A DNA stretch of 64,000 nt from assembly GCF_963676685.1 (NCBI RefSeq), contig NC_092345.1, positions 27,675,585 to 27,739,584 on the forward strand. Reading direction: 5' to 3'. Position 1 is the stretch's first letter, and each line of letters opens with the position of its first letter. Source of the stretch: Mytilus edulis. Taxonomy: Eukaryota > Mollusca > Bivalvia > Mytilida > Mytilidae. Below, one piece after another: positions 10,886-20,610 of this stretch. Below the pieces are notes generated by a model. That model saw nothing but the letters and a program-made list of their open reading frames with translations. It was not told where the DNA came from and made no database searches. The position numbers and the translations under genes were made by a program.

Positions 10886-11330
10886 ATATATACTCGTCTA
10901 AACATCAACCCAACAATGTTAGATCTGTAAATTTGCTTTCGCAAATTTTTGGTTCTTCCCTCGCCGGGATTCGAACCCATGCTACTGTTTCGCAAATTTT
11001 TGGTTCTTCCCTCGCCGGGATTCGAACCCATGCTACTGTTTCGCAAATTTTTGATTCTTCCCTCGCCGGGATTCGAACCCATGCTATTGTATCACAGTAG
11101 CATGGGTTCGAATCCCGGCGAGGATACAGTAGCATGGGTTCGAATCCCGGCGAGGGAAGACCAAAAATTTGCGAAAGTAAATTTACAGATCTAACATTGT
11201 TGGGTTGATGTTTAGACGAGTTGTATATACATTATGTACACAGCCATGTATCACCATCATTGATGGCGATCCGATGGATACATCTGTTGTAGGGTTGTCA
11301 CTGACTCAGACGTACTTATATATATATATA
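10886..11330. mobile_element. Head-to-head SINE cluster with box-B-like repeats
   Basis: The right arm (11127-11330, +) reads GGGTTCGAATCCC (a perfect RNA polymerase III box-B core, as in a tRNA T-arm). It continues with GAGGGAAGACCAAAAATTTG, TAACATTGTTGGGTTGATG, TTTAGACGAGTTGTATATA and a distal part ending in a TA-rich tract. The left arm (10886-11093, -) is the mirror image and contains three tandem 51-bp units (starting 10941, 10992, 11043), each with one box B. A fourth, truncated, inverted unit lies at 11095-11124. No box A was found, so all units lack the tRNA 5' half. The core resembles the MetaSINE-type bivalve SINEs, from memory. Confidence 0.65.
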
Positions 11331-11341
11331 AGCAAATATAT

Positions 11342-11390
11342 AAGCAAATTTACAGATCTAACATTGTTGGGTTGATGTTTAGACGAGTTG

Positions 11391-11400
<10 letters not shown>
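11342..11400 (+). repeat. Second SINE tail copy
   Basis: Repeats AGCAAATTTACAGATCTAAC through GTTTAGACGAGTTG and runs into a TA repeat. It lacks the box B part and sits between the SINE cluster and the LINE leader. Confidence 0.7.

Positions 11401-11417
<17 letters not shown>
11389..11417. repeat. (TA)n microsatellite
   Basis: An uninterrupted TA run joins the truncated SINE tail to the LINE leader region. Confidence 0.85.
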
Positions 11418-11422
<5 letters not shown>

Positions 11423-11433
11423 TTAATAAAACC

Positions 11434-12170
11434 AGATAGGGAAGCCTTGTCTAGGTATAGCAAATATAGGGGAGGCAATAAAGAATAAGGAAGCCCTGTT
11501 CTGTAGATAACGAAGTGAAATATTGTCTCTATAGATAGGTAAAACAGTTCCGTAGACAAGGAAGCCTTGTCTCCAGATTTAAAACGTATAAGCATATTCT
11601 AACAGAGAAATAATAATACTAAAAAAAAATTAATAGCATTAAAGTAATAGGGAAGCCCTATTAACTAGAGGTAAGCCTAGTTTTATTTAAAAAGGGAACA
11701 AAAAACAAGGAAGCCTTGTTTTCTGAGTATACAACAAGGAGAACAAAATAAAGAGGTCAGTGCTAATAACTCTAGGAGGATAAGGAATCCTTGTCCTAAA
11801 AGTAAAGGGAGATAATTATTGAAGAAACAGGGAAGCCCTATTTCTATCATTTGAGAGTGCAGTCTATGTCAAACGGATGAGGAAGCCTTGTCCCGAAAGA
11901 AATTAAACACGTGATAGGGAAGCCCTGTCAAAATTAGGATAGTCTAGCTTCATTTGACAATCGAATTTAGTCAAGGATAGGGTAGCCTTGTCCTTTAAAC
12001 CACAATACCATTAGGATAGACTAGCTTCGTCTGAAATACAACAATCAAGGATAGGGAACCCCTGTTCTTTAAAATAGTACAAAATAAAGTACTTCAAAAG
12101 AAATTGGTGTAAGGAAGCCTTATACAATTTCTCAGCCAGGTAAAAAAATAAATAATAGAGAAGCCCTATT
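11434..12170 (+). repeat. Array of about 14 mini-hairpins with GGAAGCC-like core
   Basis: Fourteen short inverted repeats lie at 11434-11452, 11483-11501, 11554-11572, 11645-11663, 11664-11681 (irregular), 11702-11722, 11777-11797, 11823-11845, 11875-11893, 11912-11930, 11973-11995, 12047-12069, 12099-12132 and 12154-12170. Most have 7-10-bp stems closing on an AAG (rarely AAT, TAG or AAC) triloop. Examples are AGACAAGG-AAG-CCTTGTCT, TAATAGGG-AAG-CCCTATTA and AAAACAAGG-AAG-CCTTGTTTT. Outer stem bases differ between units but still pair. Counted by hand, the stems contain about twelve G.U pairs and only three A.C mismatches in the + sense, which favours folding of the + strand RNA. The array ends 18 bp before the putative ORF1 start, so it is probably the 5' leader of the LINE. 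Confidence 0.8.
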
Positions 12171-12187
12171 TTAATTAAATAAAAAGT

Positions 12188-13280
12188 ATGGCAACAACTA
12201 GAAAAAGCAGTACAACAGGTCCCAAATCGTCACAAAAAAACAAGTCAAGACGAGGAGGAAGCATGGACATGCACTAAATGTACCAAAATCTTCAAAGAGC
12301 CAGAGGCTCAACTTATGGAATGCCAAAGGTGTAAGGAACATTTTTTCATAACCTGTCTAAAGAAAACAAAAGCGGAATACAGCATGTTATGTAAATCAGA
12401 TGCAATGTGGTTTTGTGGAAAATGCAGGAAAGTCAAGGAACAACATGCAGTTACCGATATTGAGATAGAAAAAAGGTTCAAACAGATAATGGAGAGTTAT
12501 GAGGAAAGAATTACATCACTTGAAAAAACAGTTGAAAATAAATGTGACGAGGATAAAGTCAAGCAGATTGTTAGTGAGGAAATAAAGAACTGCAATGAAG
12601 ATATGGTAAAAAAGATGGTAACAGAGGAAGTGGACAAAATAAAGACACCGAGCACAGAAGAAGGTTGTAATGAAGAAAAAGTAAAAGCCATAATAACAGA
12701 AGAAATAAGCAAGATACATAAGCCAGAGAATAAAAGAGATAGTGATTCCACAAACATTGAGGTAGGTAGAGCAGCGACCCCTATAACAAGGAAGGAGACT
12801 ATAACAAATGTCCTTGAAGAAATTAATGAGAGAAAGTCCAGAGAAAATAACCTGGGAGTCTTTGGGATCCCTGAAATAGACGAAGAGAGCAAAGAAGTAA
12901 GAGAAAACGCTGACAAAGAAAGACTGAATGAGCTCTTTAAAGACTGCAAAATACAACTGGATAAGGAAAACTTGAAAACAATTAAAATACTCGGGAAATT
13001 TAACAAAGAAAAGCTAAATAGACCAATCCTAGTAAAATTACCAAGTGCAGAACCTAAGATCACCCTATTCAGAAATATCCATTACATAAAAACAAACCCA
13101 AAATACGAAAAAGTGGGAGTTAGTAACGACCTAACCCAAGCAGAAAGAGAGCAGGAGAAAAGATTGTGGGATCAAGCGAGAAGACAAACCGAGGACGAGG
13201 TTTCGGGGGACTACCATTTCAGAGTAAGGGTCCCACCTTGGGCAAGGAAGGTTGTCAAATTAAGGAAGCTAGACTCCTAA
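12188..13280 (+). pseudogene. LINE ORF1: PHD finger plus coiled coil, frameshifted
   Basis: An ATG at 12188 opens MATTRKSSTTGPKSSQK and hits TAA at 12275. The main frame is one base away and can be read back to 12240, the end of an A7 run at 12234-12240, so one extra A there explains the break. In the restored reading the zinc finger starts WTCTKC (12264) and continues MECQRC, then H..C and WFCGKC, a C4HC3-type PHD arrangement. Residues after it (12430-12760) form a charged coiled coil with repeated EEI/EEV segments. The C-terminal part (ENNLGVFGIPE, RPILVKLPS, VGVSNDLTQAEREQE, FRVRVPPWARKVVK) resembles the RNA-binding and C-terminal domains of LINE ORF1 proteins. The encoded protein would bind element RNA. 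Confidence 0.75.
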
Positions 13281-14107
13281 AAGGAAAAAGAGGAAAAGAG
13301 AATGTAAATAATTTTAATGGTAAAAAGGTTTTTAAAAATGTAAAAACAGATAATTTTACAGTTTTACCCAAATTAAGCTGTATATACACAAATGCGGACC
13401 AGTTATTTAACAAGCTGCCTGAATTAATAGTAAGAACAAGAGACGACAAACCAAAAATAATTGGTATCACAGAGGTCAAACCTAAAAATAATCGATATAA
13501 ACCAGGAATCTCAGAATATTCTTTAGCCGATGTATCTGATTACAACATGTTTGGTAAAAACCTAGACGTCGACAAAGGCAGAGGTCTTTTATTGTACATA
13601 GATAAACAACTTGACGCATCACAGGTCCATATGAATACAGAATTTCAAGAAAACTTATTTATTAAGATTAATTTAAACCAGTCAGACCAGCTATTATTAG
13701 GCTTAATATATAGGACACCATCAAATAGATCACAGGAATACACAAAAAACAATTAAATTTACTTACCACTGAAGCTTGTAGTAAAGGCTTCTCACATATC
13801 TTGATAATGGGAGATTATAATTATCCAGAAATAAACTGGGATAGTTGGAATTCACCAGGTGATAGTACAAAAAGTAATGAATACAGATTTTTTAAAAATC
13901 TACATGAAAACTTCTTATTTCAACATGTTACAAGACTAACAAGATGGAAAGGTACCAATACGCCCCATACCCTAGACCTGATTTTAACAAATGAGGAAAA
14001 CATGATCTCAAATTTAGAATACCAAAGTCCACTGGCAAAAAGTGATCACTGTTCCATGAAATTTGACTTCAGTTGCTACACAAATATTAAAAGTAAACCA
14101 AAATTAA
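13281..14107 (+). pseudogene. LINE ORF2 part 1: endonuclease domain, frameshifted
   Basis: The first frame (readable to 13756) has LSCIYTNADQLFNKLPEL (metal-binding N), IIGITEVKP (catalytic E), GRGLLLYI and LLLGLIYRTP. A frameshift in the AACAATTAAAT stretch near 13745 moves it to the next frame, which continues through LIMGDYNYPEINW (catalytic D and N), HTLDLILTN and LAKSDHCSM (the SDH block). These are the ordered motifs of exonuclease-endonuclease-phosphatase type LINE endonucleases, which nick target DNA to prime reverse transcription. ORF2 probably starts just after ORF1. The frame upstream of 13280 overlaps ORF1 and is not counted. The domain is essentially complete but interrupted. Confidence 0.75.
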
Positions 14108-15081
14108 TCAGTACTAGGACCACTACTATTTGTTCTATATATAAACGATCTCCCAGACCAAGTTGATTCTGACGCATACCTATTTGCAGATGATACCAAG
14201 ATCTTCAGAATAATTAAAACCCAAAATGACAGACAAATATTACAAGAAGATCTTAACAAGATGGAATCCTGGAGTGACAAATGGCTACTAAAATTTCACC
14301 CGGAAAAATGTAAATATATGAAAATAAGTAAGAAATCTAATAGCACTGACCATCCACCAATCTATAGCCTACTAATTCATCCTATAGCGCAAGTTAAAGA
14401 AGAAAAAGATATTGGAGTCCTTATCACATTAGTGAAAAAGTGAACAAAGCAAACTCCATATATGCAGTTCTTAGAAGAACATTTAAATACTTGGAAATAG
14501 AGACATTCATGCCATTATACAAAACCATGGTTAGAACCCAACTAGATTATGCCAGCTCAGTCTGGTCCCCATACAAAAAGAAAGATATCGACAAAATAGA
14601 AGGTGTCCAAAGAAGGGTTACAAAACAATTACCAGGTCTCAAAGACATGAGCTACCCAGAGAGACTTCAAAAACTAGGCCTACCAACAATATCCTATAGG
14701 AGAATAAGAGGAGACATGATTGAAACCTTCAAAACAATGAATGGATACTACGACAAAGAAGTAAGCTCATTTTTAAGAAAGGCAGATGATTCTCAACAAA
14801 GATATAGTAGCAGGACCAACAGTAATAAAGTCGTTCATCAAAGATTCTAATCCAATATCCGTAAACACTCTTTCTCTGTTAGAATTGCTAAAACCTGGAA
14901 CAAACTACCAGATAAAATAACAAAGTCACCATCCATAAATTCCTTCAAAAACCGACTGGACAAATATTGGTCAGACGAAGAGATATATTATAATGACTAC
15001 AGAGCAGAAATATCCGTAAGTCACGGACAAAATAGTAATAGAAAAACATTAAATTATGAGTCTGGTGAAGAGGAACCTTGA
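14108..15081 (+). pseudogene. LINE ORF2 part 2: reverse transcriptase motif B to C-terminus
   Basis: Opens abruptly at SVLGPLLFVLYINDLP (14108 on), followed by YLFADDTKIF with the FADD catalytic box at 14183-14194, then KWLLKFHPEKCKYMKIS. A frameshift near 14430 leads into HISEKVNKANSIYAVLRR, LDYASSVWSPYKKKDI and GVQRRVTKQLPGL. A TAA at 14848-14850 interrupts the frame, which then continues with RKHSFSVRIAKTWNKLPD and SFKNRLDKYWSDEE to a TGA at 15079-15081. The fingers and palm motifs 0 to A are absent, because the endonuclease is joined straight to motif B. Inactive. Confidence 0.8.
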
Positions 15082-15284
15082 GGGATCCTGTACTGGAAAT
15101 CAACTATAAGTAACTATAAGTAAGTATAATTAACTAGATCAACGATTTTGTTTTATATTTTACTTTATGTCTAACCTTAATTAAGAAATTCTCACATGCA
15201 TGCATATCAGGTCTAGTCTATAAAACCAGGATACATTTAGGGAATTGTACGTTGTGCTCAGTAAAAATCTGACGAAAAAAGCTC

Positions 15285-15340
15285 TGTTCAATCCACCATG
15301 TTCTACATGAGTAAATGCCTGTACCAAGTCAGGAATGTGA
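15285..15340 (-). repeat. Repeat family E, fragment
   Basis: AATCCACCATGTTCTACATG and AATGCCTGTACCAAGTCAGG match the minus strand of family E. Confidence 0.5.
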
Positions 15341-15484
15341 TTGCGTTGGATAAAAACCGCAATTTTGCATGTAAAAGATATAAGAAGATATATACATTTA
15401 TCTTACCTCCTATACATTTCTAGGAATATGATTGGTTTAAAACGTCCTCGTGAAAACCGTGTATATTTAATATTAGGTTAGTTG

Positions 15485-15606
15485 GGAGGCGGGGCTTATT
15501 TCATACACGGTTAGTAGTGGAGTTACGTCCCTTTATATTCCATATAGGGTAATAAGGAGGCGGGGCTTATTTCATACACGGTTAGTAGTGGTGTTACGTC
15601 CCTTTA
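15485..15606 (+). repeat. 51-bp sequence repeated twice
   Basis: 15485-15535 and 15556-15606 both read GGAGGCGGGGCTTATTTCAT and on to GTTACGTCCCTTTA, with one visible difference and a 71-bp period. Confidence 0.8.
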
Positions 15607-15863
15607 GAAAAACAAAACAGTACTGAGAAAAAAATCTTAAAGGTCTCAACATACGAAGAAAGTGATGATAAAGTGAAATAAATTCAAAAAACACATTTAA
15701 ATCTAACAAGTTGTCATTGTTGTCATCTGTTTTTTGTAGGATCAAAGTAAGTAGTTTCTTAAGCATGTTAATGCTAACTGTATTGAAGACTTGCTCATTT
15801 TGATAGGTCACTAGTCTAAATTTTATACGTTAAGCATGTTAAGAATGTCGTTAAGATAAATTC

Positions 15864-16003
15864 GTTACATAGTGTACTAGTGACGTAATACGGTATATAT
15901 GGGGACAGTAAATTCCATATGGGGATTCGAGCTTCGCTCTCACCCCATATGGAATTTACTGACCCCATATATACCGTATTAGGTCACTAGCACACTATGT
16001 AAC
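15864..16003. repeat. 140-bp near-perfect palindrome
   Basis: Two 61-bp arms (15864-15924 and 15943-16003) are inverted repeats with only three mismatches, around an 18-base CpG-containing loop. Arm landmarks are GTTACATAGTGT, AATACGGTATATATGGGG and AAATTCCATATGGGG. It is non-coding and is a candidate fold-back element or cruciform-forming site. Confidence 0.8.
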
Positions 16004-16124
16004 TAATAATATGATTATAAACTAGTTCTCTGTAACTGCTCGCTAGGAAAAAAAATCGTGATCGTCTTGTGTGAAATTGGGGTTTTTACTTATACATTGT
16101 ACCTCAAAACAAGTGTTCGCTATA

Positions 16125-16567
16125 GAATGAAATTCAAAACAATGTGGCTGTTGCCATTGATTGACACATTAAATCCATCCATTGACTTGGACAATTTACG
16201 TGAACGTTTGTCTGTAACGACCACTGTTCACGGCGTACCTACGATAAACATTTAAACTTAGGGGTTACCAAAGGTTTCTTAACGCCTTTAATTATAAAAT
16301 AATTCGAAAAAATAATCAGGAATGACCTTTATGTTTTGATTTATATAATTGATATAAATCAAAACATCGTGTTATTTCTGATTAATTTTTCGAATTACTC
16401 TATTAAGGTGTTGAGAACCTTTGGTGGCCCCATAGTTTAAGTGTCTTTAAAAAGTACATAGTGAGCAGTGGTCGTTACATACAAACGTTCACCTAAATTG
16501 TCCCAGTCAATGGATGAATTTAATATGTCAATCAATAGCCACAGCCACACTGTTTTGAATTTCATTC
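16125..16567. mobile_element. Fold-back element, copy 1, TA-flanked
   Basis: The whole 443 bp is one long imperfect inverted repeat centred near 16345, with ends GAATGAAATTC and GAATTTCATTC. Both sides are flanked by TA, as in Tc1/mariner-type insertions. A second copy is at 41515-42058. The left arm has an open frame (to 16255) ending ERLSVTTTVHGVPTINI. The equivalent arm of copy 2 encodes a very similar peptide, but this is most simply shared repeat sequence. Confidence 0.75.
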
Positions 16568-17017
16568 TAATTGTTTTCTAGCTTTATCCAGGCTATGAAG
16601 GAAGAGGATAGTGATCAAAAACAATTTTATAACCGTGCCACGTTGTTTCTGTTCCTTTCGGTTTCTTTCTATCTGTCTTTTTTTCGTTTTAACTTTATAT
16701 CTGACCGTTGCTTTTCTCTTCAGAATATTAAAACAAGTCCTGTATATGTGTTCACATCAGTTTCATTTGGTTTTGGGGGATCATTAGTTCATTTGTAAAT
16801 ATATTAAATGAATGCAGTATATATTCATGAGCAGACACTTGAATAATACAATAAAATCGTTCTATAACACACAAATTATGATGAAAATAAGGACTTCATG
16901 TGTATGAAACAAAAAGTACAGAAATGGAACAGATTTGATCATGCTAAAGGGGAATAAAACCCGCAGGGTATAAAGTCCCAACTATGATACATTTCAGACA
17001 GGACTAGTATATAAAAA

Positions 17018-17250
17018 CTGTGCGGGACAAATTTGCCATTCTAAAATTGGCAAATCTGACATTGTTGTTTTACAAGATAACAAAAATATTTTTTGGCCAA
17101 GTGATCGATAATCAAAACATGGGAACATTAATATAGTTTCTTCCCATGGGAATATAAGAAGATCCCATGGGAAGATTTAAAGTTCCCATCGGAAAAAGTA
17201 CTTTTCCAATGGGAATTTTAAAGTTCCCATAGGAACATTAGTGGATAGTT
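17018..17250 (+). repeat. TTCCCATGGGAA-motif repeat, copy 1
   Basis: Starts with GGACAAATTTGCCATTCTAA and AATTGGCAAATCTGAC, followed by about six variants of the palindromic motif TTCCCATGGGAA at 10-40-bp spacing. The same arrangement recurs at 17625-17930. Confidence 0.65.
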
Positions 17251-17392
17251 TCTTCATATGCGAAACCATATTGATATTTTGTAGAAAACCTGCATACTGC
17301 AATAATTTAACATAAATCCTGCATTTTCAACAAATTTCAATTTTTCTAGGGAAGAACTATCAAAAGGAAAACATGTTCCATACATAAATAAA

Positions 17393-17425
17393 GGCAACAG
17401 TAGTATACCGCTGTTCGAATTCCAT
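17393..17425 (+). repeat. Repeat family D, short fragment
   Basis: GGCAACAGTAGTATACCGCT is the reverse complement of part of the family D copy at 6697-6865. Confidence 0.5.
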
Positions 17426-17624
17426 TCTAAATATTTGGGTTTTTTAGGGGAGGGAGTGATTTGGCTAGTCGATATCTAGAACAATATGTGCTTAGCAGGT
17501 AGCTGCTGTTTCATTGTTGACTTTTTTTATTTGTCTTGTCTTGATATTGCTGGAATGGTATTTTACAAGAAATATCAGGTAGTCAAAACTATTATAGAAT
17601 CAATGACGATATTTGCTATTCACT

Positions 17625-17930
17625 GTGCTGGACAAATTTGCCATTCCAGAATTGGCAAATCTGACTTTGTTGTTTTTACTTATTTTTTTTTTGGCAAAGT
17701 GATAAAAAATTAAAAACATTAAATTTTCCTATATGTCCCAACATGTCACCGTTGTCACTGTTGTCACCAAAGTCGATTGAAAGTACATTTCCCATGGGAA
17801 ATTAAAAAATTTCCAGGGGAATATTAGAAGTTCCAACGGGAAAATTTAAAGTTTACATCCGAACTTTACAGCCCTCATGCGAAAAAAGTTCCCATGGGAA
17901 TTTAACTTTTCCGATGGGAAAATTTGTCTA
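17625..17930 (+). repeat. TTCCCATGGGAA-motif repeat, copy 2
   Basis: Begins GGACAAATTTGCCATTCCAG and AATTGGCAAATCTGAC as in copy 1, has a different middle with GTCACCGTTGTCACTGTTG, then about five TTCCCATGGGAA variants to 17925. Confidence 0.65.
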
Positions 17931-19980
17931 CCCAAGGAGGTCATATAACCTCCTTGGTCTACCTATGGAAACATATTTCCTTCCCATTGAAACAGATATA
18001 AAAAAACATAAAGATTTAGAATTGAATAATTATTCAACAACACTTGCTTTCAAACTCTTCTTTAAATTATTAAACCATATTAAAAGGAAAATAAAGAATA
18101 CAAAATAGATAATAATGTAACATATGTGTAATGCATCTCAAAACACATAAACTATAACTAGTCTCTCATCAATATCTTGTGCTTTGTTCCATTGAACCGC
18201 GTGTTTGAACTTGTCTGGTTTTTTTTTCAAACAAAATATGTATATCCATTTGAACGACTTCATGTCAATTTTGCCCGAATTGAAGTTTAAGAGAATTTTT
18301 ATTTAAAAAAAATAGAAAATAGAGGCTGACTTCGAGGGAAAATGTCACAGACCCCATATGGAGCTACATATATGACAAATGCATAGATTCACTCCTAACT
18401 TTGGCTTACTAAGCCCACTTTGTCAAAATCCTGGGTCCGCACATGGAGAACATCACAATGCCTTATATAAAATATACTAGTTTATATAATTAGGATTTTT
18501 ATGTCATCTGTGTATATGAAAGAGATAGCGTGGAATATATATGTATGAAATATGTAAGACTAATTTTAAATGTATTTTTTTCACTCAGATGCAGGGTCGA
18601 AATAATAAGTTGTTAAAACGTTCTAGAAACTTCATAGAGCTTAGAACAAATTAGTTTCGTATTTTATTTATCAAATAAGGATTAAATTTAACCAATTGAC
18701 GTCAATATTAACATTGAACATTTTAAGGATATTTGAGTATATTTTCATATGATGGAACGTTCCTTTTTTGAATTTTCCTCGGTGTTTGGTATTTTTGTGA
18801 TTGTACTTTTTTCATAGTATTCAACGTATAATTTGTACAAAGACAATGACTGCATTTAATTGCACACTTAATCGAACATAAAACTGTTAATGTTCTGCGG
18901 GCATTGTTCTAGTTACAATAAAAGAGTTCATTCCGATATATATTTATCTGCGTACAATTAAAATGTCTGGTGGTTTCGGTATATTGTTTATCTCTTCCGC
19001 AATGCAGAAGTCTAGTCACCCTATATTTTGATGTTATTAAAAAATGGGAAAAGATAGAAAGTTTTACAAAAAAGAGGGAACGTCAATGGTTTTTTTTTTT
19101 AATGTTTGAATCATTTTGAATGATAAAACAAACGACCAAAGTATGATTGTAAATAATGTATTTCTAATTTTTATAATCGAGAAGTTTTGAATGTTTCCCC
19201 TCATGTTTTTTTAAAATTTTTATTCATTTGGTTTTTCTTCATGAAATGATTTGATTCAAGCCATGATAATTCTGCGGAAAATGAGACAGTAAATATGATA
19301 TTTTGTATTAAAACGACTATTGAAATTAATGTTATAATACTTAAAACTAAATGAATATCCGTTGAATGGTGCAAAAAAAAACAACACTTTCTTTACTGGT
19401 ATCTAACAAATAAAGTTATCTAGTCTTCACATTACGCTTGATCTGGAAGTTCGTTCGGAATTGGTTTGACACATCTTTACACTGTAATTAATATTGTCTA
19501 ATTTCACATATTCATGTAATTGTTTCAAGGTTAATGTCCGCTTTCAACAACAAAAAAGGAAACAAATGATGCTGTTTAAGAGACAATTAATCTGCAGCAG
19601 ATTCAGACAAACATCCTGGTTCACTAGTAACAGCTTGAAAGTCACTACTAAATCAATGCCAATACTGCACCGAGATTACTGCAGACATTTTCACAGTTTT
19701 AAAAAGTATTTTTAATAAGTTTTTTTGATACTGTGTTAAATCATGATTTCGCAGGATTTATATGACATTTTATATGCTGGAATTTTAGTGTGAAAGATGT
19801 AAAATTATATATTTTTTCATTCTTTTCATAATTATTTTACAAACTTAGCGGTACAGGCATGCTTTTATACTACTTTGTCTACAATTTTTACGATCAGCCG
19901 AATGATCTAATGTACTATAAAATGTGTGGCTAAGATGTGGATGCTAACGGTTGCTATACACCATGTCTCCTTTTATTCAT
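17930..19980. other. AT-rich spacer
   Basis: A short diverged family E piece (minus strand) lies near 18760-18815 (GAATTTTCCTCGGTGTTTGG). Otherwise nothing was recognised. Confidence 0.45.
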
Positions 19981-19984
19981 ATAA

Positions 19985-20190
19985 AAGATATATGCGAATA
20001 AGATGTGGTATGATTGCTAATGCGACAACGCTCCACCAGAGACCAGATGACGTAGAAGGTGAAAACTAAAGGTTACCAAGAGAAAATGACATGCTGCATA
20101 GTAAGCTATAGAAGTTTCCGAAACGACAATAAATGTAAAACAATTTAAACGAAAAAAAATAACAAACGGGCTTATCTATTTACAAAACCA
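19985..20190 (+). repeat. Repeat family A, diverged copy
   Basis: ATAAGATGTGGTATGATTGC and CGACAACGCTCCACCAGAGA are clear. Later blocks are diverged and shortened. Confidence 0.65.
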
Positions 20191-20403
20191 GAAACGAAAA
20201 CAAACACGTTTCCTTACTGTGTGCAACAGAATTAAACATTTCGCTTGTGAATAGATTGTACCCGTCAAAAAGCTATTCGTAACAAATCAAGGAAACTTGA
20301 ATGGAAATTAAATCTACAACCTTTAACAAACTAACCTACAAATTACGTATGTGCATTTCAATAGCAACAAAACCCGACTATATAGAACACCGAGTTTGTA
20401 TTT

Positions 20404-20610
20404 ACATGAGCAACATGACGGGTGCCATATGTAAATATTAAAAAGAGCACATGAGAGCACCTCAGTGTTTGATAGGGTTTGTGTTGTTCAGTCTTAATTT
20501 TTCTATGTTGTGCTTTGTATACGTATGTTGAAATTTTTTTGACTTTTTTTTCCTTTTTTAATTGCCATTGCGTTTTCATTTTGTTTTCGACTAATGCATT
20601 AACATGTCAT
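20404..20610 (+). repeat. Repeat family C tail, diverged
   Basis: GCAACATGACGGGTGCCATA, GAGCACCTCAGTGTTTG, TTTTTCTATGTTGTGCTTTG and TTGTTTTCGACTAATGCATT match the family C tail read on the plus strand. Confidence 0.55.

Larger units (their letters stand above)
11434..15131 (+). mobile_element. CR1/L2-like non-LTR retrotransposon (LINE), defective
   Basis: In order: hairpin-array leader; ORF1 with PHD-type zinc finger, coiled coil and nucleic-acid-binding-like C-terminal domain; apurinic-like endonuclease; reverse transcriptase from motif B to the C-terminus; short 3' end with TAAGTAACTATAAGTAAG repeats near 15105-15131. The C-terminal signature (LDYASSVWSPYKK, VQRRVTK, then RKHSFSV...KTWNKLP...SFKNRLDKYW) is typical of CR1/L2/Rex-like LINEs. 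At least three frameshifts, one stop and a large internal deletion make it inactive. The exact 5' end is unknown and could lie at the TA tract. Confidence 0.8.

Noticed and set aside
10941..11093. CRISPR-like spaced repeats
   Set aside because: The 51-bp units are contiguous without unique spacers, and the DNA is eukaryotic.
11095..11160. Possible tRNA gene (GGTTCGAATCC T-arm)
   Set aside because: Only the T-arm-like box B is present; no D-arm, anticodon arm or box A precedes it, and the outer T-stem pair does not match.
10786..11194. Several open frames with repeated MGSNPGEGR or SSLAGIRTHA peptides
   Set aside because: They are translations of the tandem box-B SINE units in different frames, not proteins.
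12497..13063. Long minus-strand open frames (188 and 146 codons)
   Set aside because: They are antisense shadows of the LINE ORF1 coiled coil; their leucine/serine-rich composition comes from the complement of Glu/Lys codons.
13166..13280. N-terminal extension of the endonuclease frame overlapping ORF1
   Set aside because: Composition there is the alternate frame of ORF1; the endonuclease motifs start only near 13370, so the overlap is not taken as coding.
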